6,593 bases of DNA from Candidatus Levyibacteriota bacterium (GCA_003173995.1 PRDT01000029.1:1-6593); one strand, 5' to 3'. Positions 1 to 5,937 are shown, numbered from the stretch's first letter. Made by a program: numbers and translations. The notes: generated from the sequence alone by a model not told the origin.

Positions 1-687
1 AATTCCATCCATTCTTCCTGTCCATGTTGTTATTACTTGCTGATACTCGTCATATTCTAATACTGCTTTTCCATTAACATTCGTACCCTTTGTACGAACA
101 ACAGCTTCCATATGCTTACCGTTAGCCATACCATGAATCATATAAGGGTTTGGAGCATCGTCTGAAGCTCGCGTGAGAATAAGTGCCATATCAGGTACAG
201 ATAGAGGTGCATGGCGAAGGCTTGGAGGGTGAGCGTGAAAGGTTCCAAAAACAGCAGTTCTCTTATTTGCTCTCTTCCCATATTCAGTTAATTCTCTTAT
301 TTGATCTGCATCTAAAGGCAATGTATATCCTTGGGATTTTGTTGCCATTAAGGGAGATGTAATCTCCATATCATCATGAATAGCAAGGTAACCACCTATC
401 TCTCCATCTTCCTGACTTTGCTCAAGACGAGCTACATTATCTTTCCATGCAGAATCTAAGGCTTTAAAGAATCCTCCATTTGCTCCAAGGTTACGATTCC
501 CGCCTATCCATATCCCTGCAATAGTACTATCAAAACCGACAGGTCTTGTATGGACTCCTAATGGCGTATCTTTAGGAAATAGCTCATCTACTAACACCTG
601 CTCTAACATGGGATAAGGTGTTTGCGCTCTCTCTGTTACTCTATCAAGCCTTCTTGGCTGCGAACTGGCCTTTTCTGGATCTGGCAT
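1..687 (-). CDS. JAMM/MPN-domain (JAB1-like) metallopeptidase, C-terminus beyond window
   Basis: The frame is open from an in-frame stop at 712-714 to the left edge, so at least 229 residues are present and the C-terminus is missing. The zinc-peptidase JAMM signature is visible: Glu96 in a DGEIGGYL segment, then FHAHPP (His151, His153), Ser163 and Asp166 (SVPD). This matches the family pattern Glu...His-x-His...Ser-x-x-Asp, in which two His and the Asp bind zinc and the Glu activates water. Nine residues separate the second His from the Ser, where seven is usual. JAMM enzymes cleave isopeptide or peptide bonds, often of ubiquitin-like modifiers; the substrate here is unknown. Residues 1-26 are charged and Pro-rich and look disordered. 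ATG at 685-687 is the first start after the stop; ATG at 607-609 is an alternative that keeps the whole domain. No Shine-Dalgarno is seen. The gene lies 97 bases downstream of the Fic gene on the same strand. Confidence 0.75.
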   Translation of the reverse strand, partial: MPDPEKASSQPRRLDRVTERAQTPYPMLEQVLVDELFPKDTPLGVHTRPVGFDSTIAGIWIGGNRNLGANGGFFKALDSAWKDNVARLEQSQEDGEIGGYLAIHDDMEITSPLMATKSQGYTLPLDADQIRELTEYGKRANKRTAVFGTFHAHPPSLRHAPLSVPDMALILTRASDDAPNPYMIHGMANGKHMEAVVRTKGTNVNGKAVLEYDEYQQVITTWTGRMDGI

Positions 688-699
688 ACTATTGCTTTG

Positions 700-728
700 A
701 TTGTTCCAAATCTAATGAAGCATTTCAA
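700..728 (-). promoter_or_regulatory. Possible promoter of the JAMM peptidase gene
   Basis: On the minus strand TTGAAA (728-723) is followed after 17 bases by AACAAT (705-700), 12 bases before the ATG at 687. The -35 is good (5/6) and the -10 only moderate (4/6). It would let the JAMM gene be transcribed separately from the upstream Fic gene. Confidence 0.35.
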
Positions 729-746
729 TAGAGAAGTTATTCCACT

Positions 747-763
747 TAAGATAAATTATCTTA
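747..763. repeat. Perfect 8-bp palindrome, possible operator
   Basis: TAAGATAA, one central A, then TTATCTTA: two perfect 8-base half-sites in the gap between the Fic stop and the JAMM start. With a 1-base centre and a single G-C pair per arm it would make a poor RNA hairpin, so a dimeric DNA-binding protein site is likelier than a terminator. It lies about 20 bases upstream of the proposed -35 of the JAMM gene. The binding protein is unknown. Confidence 0.4.
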
Positions 764-783
764 TAACAGAAACTAAGGAAATC

Positions 784-1836
784 TTATGCCATAATATATT
801 TGGCGCCTTTGGTAACACCTTGCTTCTTAATAAGTCCTGCTTGGACAAGCGCCTTAATATCAAGAAGAACGGCGTCTTCTGAGACCATAGGGAAAAGACT
901 CTTAAAGGCTTGATTCTGTAGATACCCAGCTTTTCTCACATATTCTACAATTCTCATTTGACGCTCTGTGAGAAGGAGTGGTTTGCCTCCAAGACGTTCT
1001 TTTATCTTTCCATCTGCTGAAACATTTTCAACCTTTTCTTTAATTCGATTCAGCTCAACTGCCACACCTTCTGCAAAATACTCAAGCCAATATGTGACAT
1101 CTCCGCCATTTTTTTCTACTGATTGGAGGCTGTCATAGTATCTCCCAGCATCACTATCAAAGTATTCTTCAAGGGAGAAAAACTTTCGAATATCATATCC
1201 TTCAAGAAAAAGTATCAGTGTGGAAAGAGCCCGTGCAACGCGACCATTGCCATCAACAAAAGGATGAATTCTGACAAATTCATAGTGAACAATTCCTGAT
1301 TTCAAAATTGGATGTATATCCTGAGATTCTGGGCTATTTATAAATGCAATTAAATCCTCCATTTGATACCCAACAGCAACTGCTAGTGGTGGACGAAAGA
1401 CAACATCTCCTGTCTGACTATTCTTAATAACAACTTGTGTTTTGCGATATACGCCACTTGTCTCAGGTGGTAATATCTTCTCAACAGTGAGCTGATGCAA
1501 GTGTTTGAGAAACTCCTGTGTGACTGGTTCTTTTTTCTCTATCAGCTCCAATTCACCAATATTCTCTATCACCTTTCTGTAGTTAATCACTTCTTGAATA
1601 TCTCTCTCTCGTGCCACAACATGCTGTCCCATAACTACTTTTTCAGCATCTGAAAGGTTGAGTTCATTTCCCTCAATGTGGGTTCCGTAATGAACAGAAC
1701 GGATAAGCGCTTCAGCTTGGAATTTCTTTTCGTAGTATGGCAAAAGAGGCGCATTATCAATAACTTCTTTAGCTGCTTCGATGGTTCCTATAAGACGAAG
1801 CATTTTGTTGGTAATCATGTATTTTGGAGTGTACAT
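784..1836 (-). CDS. Fic family protein (predicted protein AMP transferase) with C-terminal winged helix
   Basis: 350 residues, a complete Fic protein. Fic enzymes usually move AMP from ATP onto Ser, Thr or Tyr of a target protein. The catalytic motif HPFVDGNGRVAR (191-202) is intact: His191 is the general base, Asp195 binds magnesium, and the Asn-Gly-Asn-Gly-Arg stretch holds the phosphates. The N-terminal segment (about 1-80) carries a GTHIEGN motif (51-57), equivalent to the inhibitory (S/T)xxxE(G/N) helix of class II Fic proteins, with Glu55 expected to block ATP gamma-phosphate binding. The usual Ser/Thr four residues before the Glu is Gly51. FRPP (147-150) is the strand-loop typical of this subgroup. 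Residues about 287-350 resemble a winged helix-turn-helix, so the protein may bind DNA or be autoregulated. Target unknown; no antitoxin-like partner is adjacent, so a toxin role is not implied. Start ATG 1834-1836 has no Shine-Dalgarno and lies 15 bases after a TATAAT. Confidence 0.9.
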   Translation of the reverse strand: MYTPKYMITNKMLRLIGTIEAAKEVIDNAPLLPYYEKKFQAEALIRSVHYGTHIEGNELNLSDAEKVVMGQHVVARERDIQEVINYRKVIENIGELELIEKKEPVTQEFLKHLHQLTVEKILPPETSGVYRKTQVVIKNSQTGDVVFRPPLAVAVGYQMEDLIAFINSPESQDIHPILKSGIVHYEFVRIHPFVDGNGRVARALSTLILFLEGYDIRKFFSLEEYFDSDAGRYYDSLQSVEKNGGDVTYWLEYFAEGVAVELNRIKEKVENVSADGKIKERLGGKPLLLTERQMRIVEYVRKAGYLQNQAFKSLFPMVSEDAVLLDIKALVQAGLIKKQGVTKGAKYIMA

Positions 1837-1853
1837 AGCTGAAGTGTTATAAT
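1824..1853 (+). promoter_or_regulatory. Extended -10 promoter of the small membrane protein gene
   Basis: A perfect TATAAT at 1848-1853 is preceded by TGt (1845-1847), an extended -10. A partial -35, TTGGAG at 1824-1829, lies 18 bases upstream. The expected transcript start, near 1860, is about three bases before the ATG at 1863, so the mRNA would be nearly leaderless. The -10 overlaps the reverse-strand -10 in a palindrome. Confidence 0.7.
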
Positions 1854-1880
1854 TATAGCTATATGCCTGCCAAAACGCAA
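1852..1880 (-). promoter_or_regulatory. Promoter of the Fic gene, sharing a palindromic -10
   Basis: On the minus strand TTGCGT (1880-1875) is followed after 17 bases by a perfect TATAAT (1857-1852). The expected start near 1845 leaves a leader of about nine bases before the ATG at 1836. The two opposing TATAAT boxes share six bases in TATAATTATA (1848-1857), a perfect palindrome, so polymerase could open the same site in either direction but not in both at once. Confidence 0.6.
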
Positions 1881-2138
1881 AAGAAAGTTGCTCCCAAGAA
1901 AAGGCTTCCCTTGGAAGTGGTTACGCAAATGCTCACGCTTGCGACCAGTGGCTTTGGTCTTGTGGCAGCGCTTGCCTGGAACAGTCTTATCCAAGAAATA
2001 GTAAATAACTATGTGAAGCGATTTCTTCCTGCAGGAAGTGGGGTTACTTCCCTCTTTATCTATGCTGGAGTTGTCACAGTCCTTGCAGTATTTGTTACCT
2101 TACAACTTGCAAAGATAAAAGAACACCTGGAGCGCTAG
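1863..2138 (+). CDS. Small two-helix membrane protein, DUF5654-like
   Basis: 91 residues. The N-terminus (1-16) is rich in Lys and Pro and should stay in the cytoplasm. Two hydrophobic segments follow, about 22-46 (containing SGFGLVAALAWN) and 63-83, separated by a short loop with basic residues and a PAGSG turn; a charged KIKEHLER tail ends the protein. The FGLVAALAWN motif with an I/L/V-rich second helix resembles DUF5654, small membrane proteins seen in archaea and candidate-phyla bacteria with no known function; this family assignment is from memory. It is the only plus-strand gene here, divergent from the Fic gene across 26 bases and convergent with nnrD. Its TAG stop overlaps the nnrD TAG in a single CTAG (2135-2138). 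No Shine-Dalgarno is present; a -10 box nine bases before the ATG supports this start. Confidence 0.75.
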   Translation: MPAKTQKKVAPKKRLPLEVVTQMLTLATSGFGLVAALAWNSLIQEIVNNYVKRFLPAGSGVTSLFIYAGVVTVLAVFVTLQLAKIKEHLER

Positions 2139-3001
2139 AGTTTCCCCATTACGCTTGGTAATTCCTGTGCTAGGTCTGACGCATTAAAATAAATTCCGAC
2201 TTTTCTATACAAGGCTTCTCCTGCTTTTTTATTGAAATAACTTCCTGCTTTGGCTGCAAGATACATATCATTTTTACACGCAAGAGCTGCCACCAGACCT
2301 CCCAGGACATCCCCTGTCCCTCCTTTGGTCATTCCTGCATTGCCTCCTTCTACAAGAACAGCATCTGTTGGCGAGGCTATCGTATCGATATTTCTCTTGA
2401 GAAGAATTATAGCGTTATATTTTACTGCCATATCAGAAACATTCATAGAAAGTGGTTCCAGATCAAAAAGGTTTTCAAATTCACGAAGATGTGGAGTCAA
2501 AATGACATGTCCATTTAGCTGCTTTAGCCACGATAATTCCATCATTTGCAATGCTCCTGCATCAATAATCCATTTCTTATCAGGATACTTTTCAAGCAAA
2601 TATTTTGTCAGATAACACGTCTGCTCTCCTTCATCAGCCAAGGCTAAAATATCCTTTATTTCTCGGAATTCCTTATGCTTTTCAATAGTCTCCGAGCGAA
2701 CCATGCCAGGACCTATCAAAATAGCTTCTGCCTCCTCAATATAGTCCTCAATATGCTCCCTTGGCACCACAATGCCCCCACGCCATTGTTCTTTCAGCTT
2801 CTCGACTATTTGGTTATTTTCAGGTACAGATGCGTAGAAAACCATATCTACAACTCGTGATGCTATTTCTAATGCCCAGAGACTTGCTGCATGGAAAAGC
2901 TCGGATCCACCAATTATCATCAGCTTCCCATTTTGGCCTTTGTGGGAAATACTATCTGGCTTGTAGAGGTGCCTCAGCTCGTCCGGATTGAAGTAGTTCA
3001 T
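2135..3001 (-). CDS. nnrD: ADP-dependent (S)-NAD(P)H-hydrate dehydratase
   Basis: 288 residues, a usual length for the stand-alone dehydratase (YjeF C-terminal domain, ribokinase fold). It repairs hydrated NADH and NADPH by removing water with ADP as energy source. Visible motifs: HKGQNGKLMIIGGS (20-33), GPGM (97-100), DAGAL (147-151), TPHLREF (169-175) and GNAGMTKGGTGDVLGG (220-235), the last holding the nucleotide loop and the catalytic Asp231. The N-terminal epimerase domain (YjeF_N, NnrE) is absent, so the partner epimerase must be elsewhere or lacking. The ATG overlaps the recF stop as ATGA (3001-2998), and no Shine-Dalgarno is seen, so translation is probably coupled to recF. No metabolic link to RecF is known; the pairing is probably just co-transcription. 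Confidence 0.92.
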   Translation of the reverse strand: MNYFNPDELRHLYKPDSISHKGQNGKLMIIGGSELFHAASLWALEIASRVVDMVFYASVPENNQIVEKLKEQWRGGIVVPREHIEDYIEEAEAILIGPGMVRSETIEKHKEFREIKDILALADEGEQTCYLTKYLLEKYPDKKWIIDAGALQMMELSWLKQLNGHVILTPHLREFENLFDLEPLSMNVSDMAVKYNAIILLKRNIDTIASPTDAVLVEGGNAGMTKGGTGDVLGGLVAALACKNDMYLAAKAGSYFNKKAGEALYRKVGIYFNASDLAQELPSVMGKL

Positions 3002-4065
3002 GATTTTTCTAATTCTATCACAGTTACCTTAGAAAGCATTGCTTTTGGAATAAATTCTTTATGAGTTGTCGTGATAATTGCCTGGCCTTCTTTGACCATA
3101 GAGAGGACAAGATCAATATGCCCCCCATCTAACTCTGAGAAGATATCATCCAATACTAACAGTGGTCTTTGGCCTAGGATCTTTAAAACATACTGTATCT
3201 GCAACATTTTTAGCTGCAATACCACTAGTCGCTGCTGGCCGCGAGAACCATAATATTTGATGTCGCGATCCACTCCTGTCTCATCTTTCATATACATTTG
3301 CAAATCATCTCTATGTGGTCCAACTAGAGTTGTTCCAGAGGCTATTTCAGCATCTCTATACTGCTCCAGACGTTCTTTGGAAATTTTACTGTGATCATAA
3401 ACAACGGTACAATCAAACACATCTTTTTGAGCATTATTGAGAAATTCTACCAACTCTTCTCTCTTCTCACTAATAGTCGTGCCATTACTAATCACCAAGT
3501 CGTCCCAATAATCAAACTGCTCTTTATCTTTTCTTCCAGTCTCCTGGGCAATATGAAGAAGTGCATTTCGCTGCCTAAGTGCCTTCTCATAGGCAACACT
3601 TGCATGATAATAGTCCCTGTCAACAATCTCCAGGACACTATCCAAAAATTCTCTCCTCAGAGAAGGTCCTCCTATGACAATATCCAGCTCTTCAGGCCGA
3701 AAAAGGACTAGTGGAATATACCCAACAAATTTCATACGAGATCTGGCAATTCCATTGACCAAGAATTTTCTGCCAAATCGTCCTTCATTCATTTGTGGGG
3801 AAAGAAGTGTTACCTCAAGCTTGGTTTTCTCTCCATTTTCCTCAACCAAACCCTGCACACGGCCAATCTCCTGGTCAAATTGGATAAGCATGCTATCTGT
3901 TGGGCCTCTGAAGCTTCTGCCTGTTGCCAGAAGCTGGACACTTTCAACAAAATTGGTTTTCCCAGCTGTATTTGGGCCAATAATAACGGTAATATCAGGT
4001 GCCAAATCAAATTTTTTCTGGGTATAGCTTCGAAAATGATGCAGTAGTACAGATGTCAGATACAT
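2998..4065 (-). CDS. recF: DNA replication and repair protein RecF
   Basis: 355 residues, the normal RecF length. RecF is an SMC-like ATPase that binds gapped DNA and, with RecO and RecR, helps load RecA at stalled forks. All parts of the ABC-type head are visible: an N-terminal LHHFRSY segment (8-14), Walker A GPNTAGKT (30-37; many RecF proteins have GxNGxGKT), the signature SRGQQR (274-279), Walker B LLVLDD (302-307), the D-loop SELD (310-313) and the switch His335 in TTTHKEF. The central 165-250 region is helical and charged, as expected for the RecF arm. It lies 37 bases downstream of a UMP kinase and overlaps nnrD by four bases, rather than following dnaA-dnaN as in many bacteria. A TATAAT box seven bases before the ATG suggests its own nearly leaderless transcript. 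Confidence 0.95.
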   Translation of the reverse strand: MYLTSVLLHHFRSYTQKKFDLAPDITVIIGPNTAGKTNFVESVQLLATGRSFRGPTDSMLIQFDQEIGRVQGLVEENGEKTKLEVTLLSPQMNEGRFGRKFLVNGIARSRMKFVGYIPLVLFRPEELDIVIGGPSLRREFLDSVLEIVDRDYYHASVAYEKALRQRNALLHIAQETGRKDKEQFDYWDDLVISNGTTISEKREELVEFLNNAQKDVFDCTVVYDHSKISKERLEQYRDAEIASGTTLVGPHRDDLQMYMKDETGVDRDIKYYGSRGQQRLVVLQLKMLQIQYVLKILGQRPLLVLDDIFSELDGGHIDLVLSMVKEGQAIITTTHKEFIPKAMLSKVTVIELEKS

Positions 4066-4072
4066 GGGCTTA

Positions 4073-4078
4073 ATTATA
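4073..4078 (-). promoter_or_regulatory. -10 element of recF-nnrD
   Basis: A perfect TATAAT on the minus strand (4078-4073) in the 37-base gap between the UMP kinase stop and the recF ATG. The expected transcript start, near 4066, falls next to the start codon (4065), so the mRNA would be leaderless. At the right distance the -35 region is poor (TTTTCT, 4101-4096), so activity could be weak. Confidence 0.5.
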
Positions 4079-4102
4079 CAGGCAAGAAGGCAAGGAGAAA
4101 AG

Positions 4103-4807
4103 TTATTGAATTACTGTACCAGTGAAAGATCGGCCTTCAAGATAATCCTCAACATTATCAAAATTATCACCATTCATCACAACTACTTTTACTCCCAAAT
4201 CTTGTGCTTTCCTAGAGGCTATTGGATCAAATGGTGCATTCATACCAGGGACCCATTCATCCCCTACTAACTTTCTAAATTCATCCCAGGTCATGGTGTC
4301 GATTGGTTTGGCTTCTGGGTCTTTTTTCGGGTCTGCTGTGTATACTTTTTCGATGTTGGAGAGGTTGAGGACGGTGTGGACTTCGTAGTCTTCACAGATC
4401 ATGACTGCACAGAAATCTGTGGACCAGCCAGGCTTCCATCCAGAAGCAACGACAACTGGCTCAGTCACTTTTCGGATAATCTCATAATGCTCAATAATAT
4501 GTGGGTGTGCGATGTCATGGAAGATGGTACGGACGAGATGTGCATTCAGACGGGTTGAATGAATACCAAGCCAGTCCAAGTCCTCATCTGTTAACTTTCC
4601 GATGACTTCTTTGCCTGCATCACGGTAGTGTCTCGCTGTGGATCCTCCTCCTATGATCAAAAAAAACTGGCGGTCGGGGTGACTTGCCAGTTGCTTTCGA
4701 ATAAATTCGTTAAGCTTACTAAGGAATTGTGTGTTAATCCCTCCGTTAGGAACGATAAGGGAGCCTCCAATTGATATGACGACTTTGTCAGAATAACTAG
4801 ATCCCAT
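4103..4807 (-). CDS. pyrH: UMP kinase, archaeal-type (amino acid kinase family)
   Basis: 234 residues. It makes UDP from UMP with ATP, a step in pyrimidine nucleotide synthesis. Amino-acid-kinase features are in order: VVISIGGSLIVP (9-20) with Lys8 and the Gly-Gly-Ser phosphate loop, LIIGGGSTARHY (50-61), DWLGIHSTRLNA (78-89), SGWKPGWSTD (122-131) and NLSNIEKVYTADP (148-160). The DWLGI-x-x-TRLNA segment and short length fit the archaeal-type UMP kinase branch better than the bacterial hexameric PyrH. The Gly-rich substrate loop usually reads near TPGHTTD in archaeal enzymes; here it is KPGWSTD, so a different monophosphate substrate or changed affinity is possible. It is first in a same-strand run with recF and nnrD. 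ATG at 4805-4807 has no Shine-Dalgarno; an AATAAT box eight bases upstream supports this start over the alternative ATG in another frame at 4839. Confidence 0.85.
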   Translation of the reverse strand: MGSSYSDKVVISIGGSLIVPNGGINTQFLSKLNEFIRKQLASHPDRQFFLIIGGGSTARHYRDAGKEVIGKLTDEDLDWLGIHSTRLNAHLVRTIFHDIAHPHIIEHYEIIRKVTEPVVVASGWKPGWSTDFCAVMICEDYEVHTVLNLSNIEKVYTADPKKDPEAKPIDTMTWDEFRKLVGDEWVPGMNAPFDPIASRKAQDLGVKVVVMNGDNFDNVEDYLEGRSFTGTVIQ

Positions 4808-4815
4808 AGCAAGCG

Positions 4816-4821
4816 ATTATT
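4816..4821 (-). promoter_or_regulatory. Possible -10 element of the UMP kinase gene
   Basis: AATAAT on the minus strand (5/6 match) ends eight bases before the ATG at 4807, the same spacing as at recF and the small membrane gene. No convincing -35 is seen at 16-18 bases upstream. The rest of the gap 4822-4877 shows no strong hairpin. Confidence 0.35.
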
Positions 4822-4877
4822 CTTCATCTTATCACACATTTATGTAAGTTACAAGGAAGAATGCATGCTATTAAGAC

Positions 4878-5102
4878 CTATCTTTGTATGCCTAGACGAC
4901 GCGTCCCTATGAGCCTTCCATCTCTTGTTGCCCTAATAGCTCCGGTATTTAAATCCGTTACTGTTGGAAAGGCATCAGCTAAGGAAATCACAATAATTCC
5001 TGGGCGCCTTGCTGGACTTGAAGGCACTGCTGGAGTAGTAGCTTCTACTGAAGTATTCCCTTCTCCTGTTGCTCCTCCTCCATCGGTCATTTCAACTGCC
5101 AT
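4878..5102 (-). CDS. Small hypothetical protein with Gly/Thr/Pro-rich N-terminal half
   Basis: I do not recognise this gene. It encodes 74 residues from ATG 5100-5102, or 76 from ATG 5106-5108. The first half (to about residue 35) is Gly, Thr, Ser, Ala and Pro-rich and probably disordered; the second half (PGIIVISLADAFPTVTDL, then an Arg-rich end) could form a small beta-rich unit. No signal peptide, membrane segment or Cys pair is seen. Codon choice (GGA, GCA, ACA, CCA, AGA) matches its neighbours, and its composition resembles the ends of the next upstream protein. The shorter start is preferred: a TATAAG box (5116-5111) ends two bases before the first ATG but eight before the second, the spacing seen at neighbouring genes. 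A plus-strand ORF overlaps it, so the reality of the gene is moderately sure. Confidence 0.55.
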   Translation of the reverse strand: MAVEMTDGGGATGEGNTSVEATTPAVPSSPARRPGIIVISLADAFPTVTDLNTGAIRATRDGRLIGTRRLGIQR

Positions 5103-5110
5103 GTACATAT

Positions 5111-5116
5111 CTTATA
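5111..5116 (-). promoter_or_regulatory. Possible -10 element of the small hypothetical gene
   Basis: TATAAG on the minus strand (5/6), eight bases before ATG 5102. The -35 region at 17-18 bases is weak. Its position decides between two in-frame ATGs and favours the downstream one. Confidence 0.4.
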
Positions 5117-5148
5117 AATAGAGGATCATTTTTACTTGACGCTTCAGA

Positions 5149-5201
5149 CACAAAAAAACAACATTTTTGCGAAAATAACATCATCCAGCAGACATTCTGG
5201 A
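5149..5201 (-). terminator. Two weak hairpins after the 5236-5925 gene, possible terminator
   Basis: In the 127-base gap 5109-5235, the minus strand has a 5-bp TCCAG/CTGGA stem with an 8-base loop (5201-5184), followed after five bases by a T-rich TTATTTT (5177-5171). Next comes an 8-bp stem CGCAAAAA/TTTTTGTG (one G-U) with a 7-base loop (5171-5149), not followed by a T run. Neither is a classic intrinsic terminator; together they may slow or end transcription. The rest of the gap holds only the -10 box of the next gene. Confidence 0.3.
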
Positions 5202-5235
5202 CAGAAATCTAACAAAATGAAAAAAGTGAAGAGAA

Positions 5236-5925
5236 TTAATATCTTGGTGGTACTACTGGTTGCTCTACAGGACGAGGAGGATTGTATCTTGCTTCCATAC
5301 TCCGGACAAGGGCATATCCTTCTTGTGTTCTTTCTTCTATTGCTCTATCTTTACCTAGATAGAGATGACTTACAGAACCAATAAGATCTCTTGAAAGAAA
5401 TGCTGCAAAATCTTCTACTGGCAGTCTACGTGCATCTATTTCCTGACCATTCCTTCTATAATGGACTCCTCCATCACCCCGAACATATACCATATCTCCT
5501 AGTTGGACTGGTCCACGGGTATCAGATTCTATAGCACCAGGATTGATACTTCTTCCAATAGCGAGCATGCCGGGAGTTATATTGAGATAATAGTGCTCAG
5601 TAAATCGTAACGAACGATTAGTAGGATTAACCCTATCAATACTAATATCAAACCACTCTAATCCTCTATCTGTATCTCGTCTTGTTCCTCCCGTAAAAGA
5701 CGGTACTCCAGCAGTATCAAGTGCAATAAAATCAAGGAAAAAAGCCATATCTCGCGCTTCTTCTGCAGTTAATTGTGGTCTTTCTGGTGGATCTGTTACT
5801 GTTACGGCATCATGAGTCGGATCATTGAGCAAGCCTGCTTTATCTGTATCTGTCATATCCTTTGGAAAAGGCTGGAATCCTCCTGGGGTAGATGGAGCTT
5901 CGTGTTGATCTTCAGCAAAAGCCAT
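5236..5925 (-). CDS. Hypothetical protein with disordered Pro-rich ends
   Basis: I do not recognise this protein. It has 229 residues from ATG 5923-5925 (234 from ATG 5938-5940). The first 50 or so residues are Pro, Thr and Asp-rich and probably disordered; a helical TAEEARDMAFFLDFIALD segment follows. A central, likely beta-rich region holds LEWFDISIDRVNPTNRSLRF, HYYLNITPGMLAIGRS, and PVQLGDMVYVRGDGGVHYRRNGQEID; a charged helix and a Pro-rich tail (PPRPVEQPVVPPRY) end it. No membrane segment, signal peptide or catalytic motif is seen. The later ATG is chosen because the -10 of a TTGACA promoter covers the first ATG, and GAGG (5935-5932) lies six bases before the second. Together with the genes on each side it forms a same-strand cluster of unknown function. 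Confidence 0.75.
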   Translation of the reverse strand: MAFAEDQHEAPSTPGGFQPFPKDMTDTDKAGLLNDPTHDAVTVTDPPERPQLTAEEARDMAFFLDFIALDTAGVPSFTGGTRRDTDRGLEWFDISIDRVNPTNRSLRFTEHYYLNITPGMLAIGRSINPGAIESDTRGPVQLGDMVYVRGDGGVHYRRNGQEIDARRLPVEDFAAFLSRDLIGSVSHLYLGKDRAIEERTQEGYALVRSMEARYNPPRPVEQPVVPPRY

Positions 5926-5937
5926 AGCTGGCCTCAG

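Noticed and set aside
622..882. 86-codon plus-strand ORF over the Fic-JAMM gap
   Set aside because: It is antisense to the ends of two motif-supported genes and has no start signal.
784..2138. Fic and the small membrane protein as a toxin-antitoxin pair
   Set aside because: They are divergent, the small protein is an integral membrane protein without an inhibitory Glu helix, and the Fic protein carries its own inhibitory motif.
4657..4839. 60-codon minus-strand ORF starting upstream of the UMP kinase
   Set aside because: It overlaps the kinase N-terminus in another frame; its translation shows no motif and the kinase frame has clear ones.
4861..5121. 86-codon plus-strand ORF opposite the small hypothetical gene
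   Set aside because: It lies antisense to the 4878-5102 frame, has no promoter or Shine-Dalgarno, and its residue content (Arg/Pro/Ser/Val mix) looks like a reverse-strand shadow, while the minus frame has neighbour-like codon use and a -10 box.
5136..5141. Plus-strand TTGACG as a -35
   Set aside because: No -10 at a proper distance and no plus-strand gene downstream.
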